Source: Sipunculus nudus (lineage: Eukaryota; Annelida; Sipuncula; Golfingiida; Sipunculidae). From it: DNA of 64,000 bases. Position numbers and translations under genes: made by a program. Numbering within the stretch: the stretch's first letter is position 1; every line of letters starts with the position of its first letter. The notes under the pieces are model-generated. The model was not told the origin of the DNA, made no database searches, and saw only the letters and a list, made by a program, of their open reading frames with translations. This document shows positions 32,407 to 45,100 of the stretch, in pieces. Location of the stretch: the NCBI GenBank assembly GCA_026874595.1, contig CM049313.1:80594659-80658658 (forward strand). Direction: 5' to 3'.

Positions 32407-35400
32407 CACAGCTTTGACGGAATCCTTTTGAAACTGGGACATCTCATGGTATACACTAATAATACGAAACGCATTTGTCGTCTTCGGAATATGTCTGCTA
32501 GAGGGCGCTACAGTCGAGCCTCCCTAGTATATCATTAATTCGCCATACCTCCAAAATTATAAATCTAAATTACATAAATTATAACTCATTTTCTTCCTTT
32601 GAATCTTTTCAATCACCAGGTTATGTCATCTGGTGTCAATCTTGTCTCACAAAGTCCGTATGTCTGTCTGTTCGTCTTTTGTTGTCAGCTTTGTCTGCTT
32701 GCCTGTTTTTTTGTCTCATATGTCATTCTACGGGCCACATATTCTCAGCAATGTCCCTGAGAGTCATTCCATTAATAGAAAACCGACAATATGTTCTGTC
32801 TGTCCGTCTGTGTTTCACTTCCGATTTCCGGCAAGCGTTCGACCTATGGTCGTCTAGTTTGTTGCTTGCCGGAATCAAAGATTTCGGCAAGCATATTGCT
32901 CAGTTGCGTATGTCTGTTTGTCTGTCTGTTTGTTGCTTGCCGGAAATCTTCGATTTTCGCAAGCATGTTGATCACCCGCGTATGTTTGTTTGTTTGTTTG
33001 TTTGTTTGTCTGTCTGTTTGTCTGTATGTACACGCGCTAGAGGCCACAGTTTTTAAGCAATCGCTCTGAAACTTATGCATCAAGTGTAAGATTGGTTCTC
33101 CTCGGAGCCTATTGTTTTTGGTCATGATCGGTCAAAGGTCAAGGTCAGGGTCACCAAAAAACCTAAAATCTTTATTTTCTTCATATGTTCGTCAATAATA
33201 ATCGTAGCCGCATAATCTGTAGCTCATTTTATTCCTCACTATGTTAGCTTTCCAAGTGCTGGCAAATTTTTCCGGTCAATGGTTACCATGGTAACGTATT
33301 TTTGGGGGAAATTCAGAAAATTCGAAAATTTCCCTCCAAATTTCTCATTATTCAAGTTAGAGAGGTCTAGTTTTTTGTATTGCGTAGCATTTAATATGCT
33401 CTATGCGAAATTAATGTAAGTCTCGCAAAATCTCGTGCCATTTGTCGTCAAATGAGACTTTTCGAGATTTCATTAAATACGATTTACAGGTGGCAGTTTT
33501 ACAGCTAAGGTTCTGAAAGTGACATATTTTCTGTTGTTCTGTATTATCTCGAACTTGTTTTTTCATTTTTTGAAATTAGCCACCAGGGGGCGTGGTACTG
33601 GAAACACTGCAACTTACCATTTTTCTGCAATACCAAAAAAAATATTAAACGTGGCACAATGTTTACTGTCTTATCTGAAACTAGGATCGTCGGCTTATTC
33701 CTGCCTACATGTAGCTTTGCGCTGCTGTTACCATGGTAAGCAAGTTTTGGGGTAAAACTTGGCAATCTGAAAATAATAAGTTTTTTGCTTCTATCTCTGT
33801 TAATATTTATACTACAAGTGTCTAGTTTTCTGCATGAGGTAGCATTCCCTTCCCACTAATGCAGTTAATTGCAAGTCTCGTAGAATCTCGCTCTGTTTTC
33901 CGTCAAACGAGAAATTACGAGATTTCACAGAAATGCATATAACTTGGTCACCTTTTCGGCTAAAGAGGAGCAGTTTTCAGCATTTTGTTGCGTTTTGGGA
34001 GCTTAACAAGATAATAACTTATATCTCGCCACATCTCGTACCATCTCCCGCCAAATGAGAATATTCGAGAATTCGAACAAATGTCTATATCTCTGTCATT
34101 TGAATGCCAGAGATTTTATTTTTCTATTGTTCAAGATTCACTTGACTAGTTTGAAGTGACAAAATTGAATATCTCGTCATATCTCGCATCATTTCTTGTC
34201 AAACGAGAACATGGGACCATTCAAAGATACGCCTATAATTCTGTTATTTTAATGCTGAAGACCTTTAGTTTTCAGCATTCGATAGCGTCTAACACTCTCG
34301 GTCACATTATGTGTTTATATTGTAAGTTTCGTCAAATCTGGGATCGTTTTTTCTTCAAATAAAAAAGTACATCCTATTGCCGTGACCATAAGTGGCGGCA
34401 GTATGTGATAGTAAATGTCGGCAGGGGCATTACACTTGACAGTTGGAGCCGTGTTCTATGGGTGTGCGATGGCCCATGAAGAAGACTTCTATTGTGTTGT
34501 TATCGTCTTCCTTTGATTGCTGCTTCGTAAGCTTCACAGACCAGCGCCAACCACCTGGTTGCCATGTGTCCTCAATGTAAACAACCTTTGCTGTTTTCCT
34601 TTCCCTAAGATATGTATGGTAGCCTGTTCACTTGTCCTTAGATTGTTTATTGTTGGTGTATTGAAGTAAAATAAAATGCCAGGTTTTCCTGCAAATTGAT
34701 TGTAAATTGAATAAAATCATACAAGAACCAACCAATGTTCTATGACCACTATTTCAGATTTGAGATCAGAACAATTGATTTCTGCATAAACCACTATGTC
34801 CAGATTTGATAAACTTTAAAGTGGTCTATATTTTTTTCTGAAGAAGTTGAGCTATATGCTTGGAGATGCCAGCCAGTGGGTGTGAATGGATTGCAATGAA
34901 ACCCAAGCCAGGTGTTTGTGAAGAGTCTGGTGGAGATGAAGGAGGCCAGAACCTATTTGACTGTGTATAAGCATAAACTGGCCTGAAATCAGGTTTCTGG
35001 GGGAATGAAATTTTTGTTTGTGGGAACAGGGTAATATTTTCTTGTTTCCCTGTATATACACCCTAAACTGGGCCTAATGACACCAAAACCAGGTTTGTGG
35101 GACCATCAGTACAGATTTGAGGGGGAAAAATGGATTTTATCTGTATATCACTATGTTCACTGTGTCCAGATTTGGAAATTCAAACTGGTCCTAATTTTTT
35201 TTCTGATGGAGTTGAGCCAAATGCTTTGAGATACCAGCCAGTGGGTGTAAATGGATTGCAATGATACCAAACCAGGTGTGTGTGTTGAGTTTTGTGGAGA
35301 TGAGGGGGGCCAGAACCTATCTGACTGTGTATAAGCATAAACTGGCCTGAAATCAGGTTTCTGGGGGCTTGAAATTCTTGTTTGTGTCAACAGGGTAATA

Positions 35401-37590
35401 TTATCTTGTTTCCCTGTATATACACCTTAAATTGGGCCTAATGACACCTAAACCATGTTTTAGGGACCATCATTACAGATTTGAGGTAAAAAAAATGGAT
35501 TTTCCCTGTATATCACTATGTTCACTGTGTCCAGATTTGGGAATTCAAACTGGCCCTAATTTTTTTTCTGAGGGAGTTGAGCCAAATGCTTGGTGATGCC
35601 AGCCAGTGGGTGTAAATGGATTGCAAATGATACCCAAACCAGGAGTGTGTGTTGAGTTTTGTGGATATGAAGGGGGCCAGAACCTATTTGACTGTGTATA
35701 AGCATAAACTGGCCTGAAATCAGGTTTCTGGGGGCATGAAATTTTTGTTTGTGGGAACAGGGTAATATAATCTTGTTTACCTGTATATACACCCTAAACT
35801 GGGCCTAATGACACCAAAACTAGGTTTGTGGGACCATCAGTACAGATTTGAGGGGGGGAAATGGATTTTCTCTGTATATCACTATGTTCACTGTGTCCAG
35901 ATTTGGAAATTCAAACTGGCCCTAATTTTTTTCTGAGGGAGTTGAGCCAAATGCTTGGTGATGCCAGCCAGTGGGTGTAAATGGATTGCAATGATACCCA
36001 AACCAGGAGTGTGTGTTGAGTTTTGTGGGGATGAGGAGGGCCAGAACCTATTTGACTGTGTATAAGCATAAACTGGCCTGAAAATCAGGTTTCTGGGGGC
36101 ATGAAATTTTTGTTTGTGGGAACAGGGTAATATTATCTTGTTTCCCTGTATATACACACTAAACTGGGCCTAATGACACCAAAACCAGGTTTGTGGGACC
36201 ATCAGTACAGATTTGAGGGGAAAAATGGATTTTTTCTGTATATCACTATGTCCACTGTGTCCAGATTTGGAAATTCAAACTGGCCCTAATTTTTTTTCTG
36301 AGGGATTTGAACCAAATGCTTTGAGATTCCAGCCAGTGGGTGTAAATGGATTGCAATGATAGCCAAACCAGGTGTGTGTGATGAGTCTGGTAGAGATGAG
36401 GTGGTCCAAAACACTATTTGCCTGTGTATAATAAGCCATATACTGTCCTCAGCTGAAATCAGCTTTCTGGGGGCTTGAAATGTTTGCTGGTGGGAACAAG
36501 GTAATATTATCTTGTTATCATGGATATACACCCTAAAATGGGTCTAAGAACACCAAATACATGCATGTTGGACCATGAGTACAGATTTGAGGTAACAAAT
36601 TGTCTGTCTATAAATTAAAAAAAATCAAATATCAAACTGTTATAAACTGTATCAATATATTTAATAAAATCTCTTTTCATCCAATGAATTGCATCTTATT
36701 TTTTTATAAATAAACCATGATATTCAATTACATCCAGTAATAAAAAATAAAAATAAAATGAATAAAAGTTTTTTTGTTTTTGTTTTTTTTTTTGGGGGGG
36801 GGGGGGGTGTTTGTGTTTTTTTTGCAGTAAAATCCAGGCTTCTCTTTGGATCCCGGCGGTGGGGCGAGGGTACCATGGACACCACACAACATTTGAAAGA
36901 ACATTTTTTTCTTCTGTTATTGGATGACCAAGTCTCTATGAATTTTTAAAAAAATATTTATTCCGTTATTCAAGATGACAGTGAAAATGACCCTATTTTT
37001 TCAATCATTCACCACTCTTTTCGAGCGTTCATCGAATAAGAAAGAGCCCGTCCCACCGCATTTCCTGCGAGGGTTCGTTTCTTCAGAGTCCAAACAATCC
37101 TACAGGGGCGGGGTTTAGTCCATCTCGTCTTAAATTTGTGTCCGGGGCACGGCAAACATTATGAAAGCGGACAAAAACTTTCATACGGCTGGTAAATGCG
37201 TTTATATGTAAACGCGGGGAATTCCCGGACAATTCACGGAGAGATTTTATATGCAATGATACTTTTAATTACACGTTAAAATCATTTAAAATCTACCACT
37301 ATATTACTCTAAAGACATTTATTCACTGTTAAATTACCGAAATAATAACCAGCGCAAACAATGTGGGACTGCCACTAACACCAATCTGAATCACCAGCTA
37401 ACATTGACTACCGATCTTACATCAGACGAAAACGCTAAACACTATATATTTTTTCAACAGTTTACTGTGCAAACCGTAACAAAACCATGCAGGATATCAA
37501 ATTTACAGGTTCTTAAGGAAATATGATACAAAACATAAATTGTACCTTTGCTCACATTTAATAATATCATCATGATGAATTCTCCGCGAA
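32407..37590 (+). repeat. Array B copy 4, cut by gap
   Basis: 5184 bp present before the N run, ending inside the AT-rich segment just after GAATTCTCCGCGAA. Four single-base indels cluster in its 365-bp satellite block (near 35626, 35930, 36037 and 36083). Confidence 0.92.
34430..34627 (-). CDS. Exon-like stretch, copy in B4
   Basis: Same open frame as at 10575-10772, with no difference seen. Confidence 0.25.
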   Translation of the reverse strand, partial: TGYHTYLRERKTAKVVYIEDTWQPGGWRWSVKLTKQQSKEDDNNTIEVFFMGHRTPIEHGSNCQV

Positions 37591-38090
37591 NNNNNNNNNN
37601 NNNNNNNNNNNNNNNNNNNNNNNNNNNNNNNNNNNNNNNNNNNNNNNNNNNNNNNNNNNNNNNNNNNNNNNNNNNNNNNNNNNNNNNNNNNNNNNNNNNN
37701 NNNNNNNNNNNNNNNNNNNNNNNNNNNNNNNNNNNNNNNNNNNNNNNNNNNNNNNNNNNNNNNNNNNNNNNNNNNNNNNNNNNNNNNNNNNNNNNNNNNN
37801 NNNNNNNNNNNNNNNNNNNNNNNNNNNNNNNNNNNNNNNNNNNNNNNNNNNNNNNNNNNNNNNNNNNNNNNNNNNNNNNNNNNNNNNNNNNNNNNNNNNN
37901 NNNNNNNNNNNNNNNNNNNNNNNNNNNNNNNNNNNNNNNNNNNNNNNNNNNNNNNNNNNNNNNNNNNNNNNNNNNNNNNNNNNNNNNNNNNNNNNNNNNN
38001 NNNNNNNNNNNNNNNNNNNNNNNNNNNNNNNNNNNNNNNNNNNNNNNNNNNNNNNNNNNNNNNNNNNNNNNNNNNNNNNNNNNNNNNNNN
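37591..38090. other. Assembly gap, 500 N
   Basis: Exactly 500 N between arrays B and C, the same placeholder length as the first gap, so the true distance is unknown. Confidence 0.98.
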
Positions 38091-38196
38091 AAAACCCGCA
38101 TGCACAAATACATATGCCATCACGCATGCATGCACGCGTTTTAGTATGAAAGACAGACACGCTTTCCCGTGACTGCAAAAATTATAGCGTTCGCCG

Positions 38197-38204
38197 TATA
38201 AAAT
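38197..38204 (+). promoter_or_regulatory. TATAAAAT box in C unit
   Basis: TATAAAAT in the context CGCCGTATAAAATAAGTG, about 106 bp into each C unit. It is a possible core promoter element, but no transcript or ORF of note follows it, so this rests on sequence resemblance alone. Confidence 0.2.
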
Positions 38205-38430
38205 AAGTGACCACAGGCACTCTTTGCGGGCCGGTTTGCCATTTCTGTCGCGTTATAGTTTATTGCTTGCCGGAATCAGAGATTTCGACAAGTATGTTGA
38301 TCAGTTCCGTTTGTTTGTTTTGTCTGTATGTCCCCGCTCTACAGGCCACAATTTTGCACCAATCGTCCTGATACTTATAGATAGAGTGTATAATCGGTTC
38401 TTCTCGGAGCCTATTGTTTTTGGTCATGAT

Positions 38431-38455
38431 CGGTCAAGGGTCAAGGTCAGGGTCA
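38431..38455 (+). promoter_or_regulatory. Tandem GGTCA half-sites in C unit
   Basis: CGGTCA 38431-38436, GGGTCA 38438-38443, AGGTCA 38444-38449 and GGGTCA 38450-38455. The spacing is exactly as in A and B although the first base of the half-site differs. It recurs about 340 bp into each C unit. Confidence 0.4.
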
Positions 38456-38585
38456 CCAAAAAGCTCAAAAAACGGTTTTTTCTTCATACCTTCGTCAAAA
38501 AATAGCCGTAGGCACCTAATCTGTAGCCCGTTTTATTTGCCACTGCATGGCCACTTCCAACACTGCAAAATTGCCTCATTTCGCT

Positions 38586-38599
38586 GTTACCATGGTTAC
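38586..38599 (+). promoter_or_regulatory. X-box-like palindrome in C unit
   Basis: GTTACCATGGTTAC, identical to the A-unit version, about 495 bp into each C unit. Confidence 0.4.
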
Positions 38600-38724
38600 G
38601 CAATTTTGGGGCGAAATCATGGAATTTCGTGATATTTTTCAAATTTGCAGCAATTTTACTGATTCTGAGATATTTTATGTAACATAAGAATATCTCGAAA
38701 CGGGTTTTTCAGATTTTGGAAATG

Positions 38725-38738
38725 GCCGCCAGGGGGCG
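38725..38738 (+). promoter_or_regulatory. CTCF-like box 1 of C unit
   Basis: GCCGCCAGGGGGCG about 634 bp into each C unit, on the + strand. Confidence 0.45.
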
Positions 38739-39185
38739 TTGCAGATGAAAAAACATGAAAATTTGTTTTGGTGCTATACCTCCAGAACTATTAAACAATT
38801 GGGCCATTTCCATCACAGCACCTTAAACTAGGGTCCATGGGCTTATTTTTGCGCATAGGTGCCAAAGTGCGCTATTGCCAGATTTCTCTATTTTTGGGGT
38901 TAAAACCTTTGAATTTTGAAAATATGCAGTTTTCAGCTTCTAACTCTGTCAGTTTTTATGCTAGAGAGGTCAAAATTTTTTGCATCTTGTAGCCCTTGGT
39001 GAGTTCTCGGTGATCCAACCAAAAATCTTGCAAAATCTCGCACCGTTTCTCGTCGAATGAGATTTTCGCGATTTCACGGTGACATGCCCTATAGGCCACA
39101 GATATGCAGGCATCCTTTTGAAACTGATACATGTTACGTCATACACTAATATCTCGAAAGCAATTGTTCAGTTTTTGGAAAATTT

Positions 39186-39199
39186 CCGCTAGGGGGCGC
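39186..39199 (+). promoter_or_regulatory. CTCF-like box 2 of C unit
   Basis: CCGCTAGGGGGCGC about 1095 bp into each C unit, on the + strand, followed by TGCACTGCA. Two boxes per unit give 27 boxes in array C, because the truncated last unit keeps only the first. Confidence 0.45.
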
Positions 39200-42100
39200 T
39201 GCACTGCAACCCCGTACCTAATATCATTGTTTAACCATATCTCCAAAACTACACATGTTAGGTACATAAACTGTACACCATATGAATAGGCGTTTCATGG
39301 CCTTTTCTGCCCATGACCTCTTTTGTTTAATCATACACGGTCCCCACAAATTTTAGCAACTTTGTAAAAATTAAAACCCGCATGCACAAATACATATGCC
39401 ATCACGCATGCATGCACGCGTTTTAGTATGAAAGACAGACACGCTTTCCCGTGACTGCAAAAATTATAGCGTTCGCCGTATAAAATAAGTGACCACAGGC
39501 ACTCTTTGCGGGCCGGTTTGGCCATTTCTGTCGCGTTATAGTTTATTGCTTGCCGGAATCAGAGATTTCGACAAGTATGTTGATCAGTTCCGTTTGTTTG
39601 TTTGTCTGTATGTCCCCGCTCTACAGGCCACAATTTTGCACCAATCGTCCTGATACTTATAGATAGAGTGTATAATCGGTTCTTCTCGGAGCCTATTGTT
39701 TTTGGTCATGATCGGTCAAGGGTCAAGGTCAGGGTCACCAAAAAGCTCAAAAACGGTTTTTTTCTTCATACCTTCGTCAAAAATAGCCGTAGGCACCTAA
39801 TCTGTAGCCCGTTTTATTTGCCACTGCATGGCCACTTCCAACACTGCAAAATTGCCTCATTTCGCTGTTACCATGGTTACGCAATTTTGGGGCGAAATCA
39901 TGGAATTTCGTGATATTTTTCAAATTTGCAGCAATTTTACTGATTCTGAGATATTTTATGTAACATAAGAATATCTCGAAACGGGTTTTTCAGATTTTGG
40001 AAATGGCCGCCAGGGGGCGTTGCAGATGAAAAAACATGAAAATTTGTTTTGGTGCTATACCTCCAGAACTATTAAACATTGGGCCATTTCCATCACAGCA
40101 CCTTAAACTAGGGTCCATGGGCTTATTTTTGCGCATAGGTGCCAAAGTGCGCTATTGCCAGATTTCTCTATTTTTTGGGGGTAAAACCTTTGAATTTTGA
40201 AAATATGCAGTTTTCAGCTTCTAACTCTGTCAGTTTTTATGCTAGAGAGGTCAAAATTTTTGCATCTTGTAGCCCCTTGGTGAGTTCTCGGTGATCCAAC
40301 CAAAAATCTTGCAAAATCTCGCACCGTTTCTCGTCGAATGAGATTTCGCGATTTCACGGTGACATGCCCTATAGGCCACAGATATGCAGGCATCCTTTTG
40401 AAACTGATACATGTTACGTCATACACTAATATCTCGAAAGCAATTGTTCAGTTTTTGGAAAATTTCCGCTAGGGGGCGCTGCACTGCAACCCCGTACCTA
40501 ATATCATTGTTTAACCATATCTCCAAAACTACACATGTTAGGTACATAAACTGTACACCATATGAATAGGCGTTTCATGGCCTTTCTGCCCATGACCTCT
40601 TTTGTTTAATCATACACGGTCCCCACAAATTTTAGCAACTTTGTAAAAATTAAAACCCGCATGCACAAATACATATGCCATCACGCATGCATGCACGCGT
40701 TTTAGTATGAAAGACAGACACGCTTTCCCGTGACTGCAAAAATTATAGCGTTCGCCGTATAAAATAAGTGACCACAGGCACTCTTTGCGGGCCGGTTTGC
40801 CAATTTCTGTCGCGTTATAGTTTATTGCTTGCCGGAATCAGAGATTTCGACAAGTATGTTGATCAGTTCCGTTTGTTTGTTTGTCTGTATGTCCCCGCTC
40901 TACCAGGCCACAATTTTGCACCAATCGTCCTGATACTTATAGATAGAGTGTATAATCGGTTCTTCTCGGAGCCTATTGTTTTTGGTCATGATCGGTCAAG
41001 GGTCAAGGTCAGGGTCACCAAAAAGCTCAAAAACGGTTTTTTCTTCATACCTTCGTCAAAAATAGCCGTAGGCACCTAATCTGTAGCCCGTTTTATTTGC
41101 CACTGCATGGCCACTTCCAACACTGCAAAATTGCCTCATTTCGCTGTTACCATGGTTACGCAATTTTGGGGCGAAATCATGGAATTTCGTGATATTTTTC
41201 AAATTTGCAGCAATTTTACTGATTCTGAGATATTTTATGTAACATAAGAATATCTCGAAACGGGTTTTTCAGATTTTTGGAAATGGCCGCCAGGGGGCGT
41301 TGCAGATGAAAAAACATGAAAATTTGTTTTGGTGCTATACCTCCAGAACTATTAAACATTGGGCCATTTCCATCACAGCACCTTAAACTAGGGTCCCATG
41401 GGCTTATTTTTGCGCATAGGTGCCAAAGTGCGCTATTGCCAGATTTCTCTATTTTTGGGGTAAAACCTTTGAATTTTGAAAATATGCAGTTTTCAGCTTC
41501 TAACTCTGTCAGTTTTTAATGCTAGAGAGGTCAAAATTTTTGCATCTTGTAGCCCTTGGTGAGTTCTCGGTGATCCAACCAAAAATCTTGCAAAATCTCG
41601 CACCGTTTCTCGTCGAATGAGATTTCGCGATTTCACGGTGACATGCCCTATAGGCCACAGATATGCAGGCATCCTTTTGAAACTGATACATGTTACGTCA
41701 TACACTAATATCTCGAAAGCAATTGTTCAGTTTTTGGAAAATTTCCGCTAGGGGGCGCTGCACTGCAACCCCGTACCTAATATCATTGTTTAACCATATC
41801 TCCAAAACTACACATGTTAGGTACATAAACTGTACACCATATGAATAGGCGTTTCATGGCCTTTCTGCCCATGACCTCTTTTGTTTAATCATACACGGTC
41901 CCCACAAATTTTAGCAACTTTGTAAAAATTAAAACCCGCATGCACAAATACATATGCATCACGCATGCATGCACGCGTTTTTAGTATGAAAGACAGACAC
42001 GCTTTCCCGTGACTGCAAAAATTATAGCGTTCGCCGTATAAAATAAGTGACCACAGGCACTCTTTGCGGGCCGGTTTGCCAATTTCTGTCGCGTTATAGT

Positions 42101-45100
42101 TTATTGCTTGCCGGAATCAGAGATTTCGACAAGTATGTTGATCAGTTCCGTTTGTTTGTTTTGTCTGTATGTCCCCCGCTCTACAGGCCACAATTTTGCA
42201 ACCAATCGTCCTGATACTTATAGATAGAGTGTATAATCGGTTCTTCTCGGAGCCTATTGTTTTTGGTCATGATCGGTCAAGGGTCAAGGTCAGGGTCACC
42301 AAAAAGCTCAAAAACGGTTTTTTCTTCATACCTTCGTCAAAAATAGCCGTAGGCACCTAATCTGTAGCCCGTTTTATTGCCACTGCATGGCCACTTCCAA
42401 CACTGCAAAATTGCCTCATTTCGCTGTTACCATGGTTACGCAATTTTGGGGCGAAATCATGGAATTTCGTGATATTTTTCAAATTTGCAGCAATTTTACT
42501 GATTCTGAGATATTTTATGTAACATAAGAATATCTCGAAACGGGTTTTTCAGATTTTGGAAATGGCCCGCCAGGGGGCGTTGCAGATGAAAAAACATGAA
42601 AATTTGTTTTGGTGCTATACCTCCAGAACTATTAAACATTGGGCCATTTCCATCACAGCACCTTAAACTAGGGTCCATGGGCTTATTTTTGCGCATAGGT
42701 GCCAAAGTGCGCTATTGCCAGATTTCTCTATTTTTGGGGTAAAACCTTTGAATTTTGAAAATATGCAGTTTTCAGCTTCTAACTCTGTCAGTTTTTATGC
42801 TAGAGAGGTCAAAATTTTTTGCATCTTGTAGCCCTTGGTGAGTTCTCGGTGATCCAACCAAAAATCTTGCAAAATCTCGCACCGTTTCTCGTCGAATGAG
42901 ATTTCGCGATTTCACGGTGACATGCCCTATAGGCCACAGATATGCAGGCATCCTTTTGAAACTGATACATGTTACGTCATACACTAATATCTCGAAAGCA
43001 ATTGTTCAGTTTTTGGAAAATTTCCGCTAGGGGGCGCTGCACTGCAACCCCGTACCTAATATCATTGTTTAACCATATCTCCAAAACTACACATGTTAGG
43101 TACATAAACTGTACACCATATGAATAGGCGTTTCATGGCCTTTCTGCCCATGACCTCTTTTGTTTAATCATACACGGTCCCCACAAATTTTAGCAACTTT
43201 GTAAAAATTAAAACCCGCATGCACAAATACATATGCCATCACGCATGCATGCACGCGTTTTAGTATGAAAGACAGACACGCTTTCCCGTGACTGCAAAAA
43301 TTATAGCGTTCGCCGTATAAAATAAGTGACCACAGGCACTCTTTGCGGGCCGGTTTGCCATTTCTGTCGCGTTATAGTTTATTGCTTGCCGGAATCAGAG
43401 ATTTCGACAAGTATGTTGATCAGTTTCCGTTTGTTTGTTTGTCTGTATGTCCCCGCTCTACAGGCCACAATTTTGCACCAATCGTCCTGATACTTATAGA
43501 TAGAGTGTATAATCGGTTCTTCTCGGAGCCTATTGTTTTTTGGTCATGATCGGTCAAGGGTCAAGGTCAGGGTCACCAAAAAAGCTCAAAAACGGTTTTT
43601 TCTTCATACCTTCGTCAAAAAATAGCCGTAGGCACCTAATCTGTAGCCCGTTTTATTTGCCACTGCATGGCCACTTCCAACACTGCAAAATTGCCTCATT
43701 TCGCTGTTACCATGGTTACGCAATTTTGGGGCGAAATCATGGAATTTCGTGATATTTTTCAAATTTGCAGCAATTTTACTGATTCTGAGATATTTTATGT
43801 AACATAAGAATATCTCGAAACGGGTTTTTCAGATTTTGGAAATGGCCGCCAGGGGGCGTTGCAGATGAAAAAACATGAAAATTTGTTTTGGTGCTATACC
43901 TCCAGAACTATTAAACATTGGGCCATTTCCATCACAGCACCTTAAACTAGGGTCCATGGGCTTATTTTTGCGCATAGGTGCCAAAGTGCGCTATTGCCAG
44001 ATTTCTCTATTTTTGGGGTAAAACCTTTGAATTTTGAAAATATGCAGTTTTCAGCTTCTAACTCTGTCAGTTTTTATGCTAGAGAGGTCAAAATTTTTGC
44101 ATCTTGTAGCCCTTGGTGAGTTCTCGGTGATCCAACCAAAAATCTTGCAAAATCTCGCACCGTTTCTCGTCGAATGAGATTTCGCGATTTCACGGTGACA
44201 TGCCCTATAGGCCACAGATATGCAGGCATCCTTTTGAAACTGATACATGTTACGTCATACACTAATATCTCGAAAGCAATTGTTCAGTTTTTGGAAAATT
44301 TCCGCTAGGGGGCGCTGCACTGCAACCCCGTACCTAATATCATTGTTTAACCATATCTCCAAAACTACACATGTTAGGTACATAAACTGTACACCATATG
44401 AATAGGCGTTTCATGGCCTTTCTGCCCATGACCTCTTTTGTTTAATTCATACACACGGTCCCCACAAATTTTAGCAACTTTGTAAAAATTAAAACCCGCA
44501 TGCACAAATACATATGCCATCACGCATGCATGCACGCGTTTTAGTATGAAAGACAGACACGCTTTCCCGTGACTGCAAAAATTATAGCGTTCGCCGTATA
44601 AAATAAGTGACCACAGGCACTCTTTGCGGGCCGGTTTGCCATTTCTGTCGCGTTATAGTTTATTGCTTGCCGGAATCAGAGATTTCGACAAGTATGTTGA
44701 TCAGTTCCGTTTTGTTTGTTTGTCTGTATGTCCCCGCTCTACAGGCCACAATTTTGCACCAATCGTCCTGATACTTATAGATAGAGTGTATAATCGGTTC
44801 TTCTCGGAGCCTATTGTTTTTGGTCATTGATCGGTCAAGGGTCAAGGTCAGGGTCACCAAAAAGCTCAAAAACGGTTTTTTTTCTTCATACCTTCGTCAA
44901 AAATAGCCGTAGGCACCTAATCTGTAGCCCGTTTTATTTGCCACTGCATGGCCACTTCCAACACTGCAAAATTGCCTCATTTCGCTGTTACCATGGTTAC
45001 GCAATTTTTGGGGCGAAATCATGGAATTTCGTGATATTTTTCAAATTTGCAGCAATTTTACTGATTCTGAGATATTTTATGTAACATAAGAATATCTCGA

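Larger units (their letters stand above)
8551..37590 (+). repeat. Tandem array B, 7.95-kb unit
   Basis: 3.65 head-to-tail copies anchored on CACAGCTTTGACGGAATCC at 8551, 16500, 24448 and 32407, giving spacings of 7949, 7948 and 7959 bp. Differences I found: T8 versus T7 near 8851, G14 versus G13 in copy 3, twelve extra bases of CTGT in copy 3, one substitution in copy 3 (31814 T versus G), and four compensating one-base indels in copy 4. Layout of a unit: 330-bp module, A-like long module, exon-like patch, five 365-bp satellite repeats, AT-rich stretch, direct-repeat pair, exon-like patch, CTGT microsatellite, partial A-like module, three more 330-bp modules. Recent amplification or assembly duplication are both possible. 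Confidence 0.95.
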
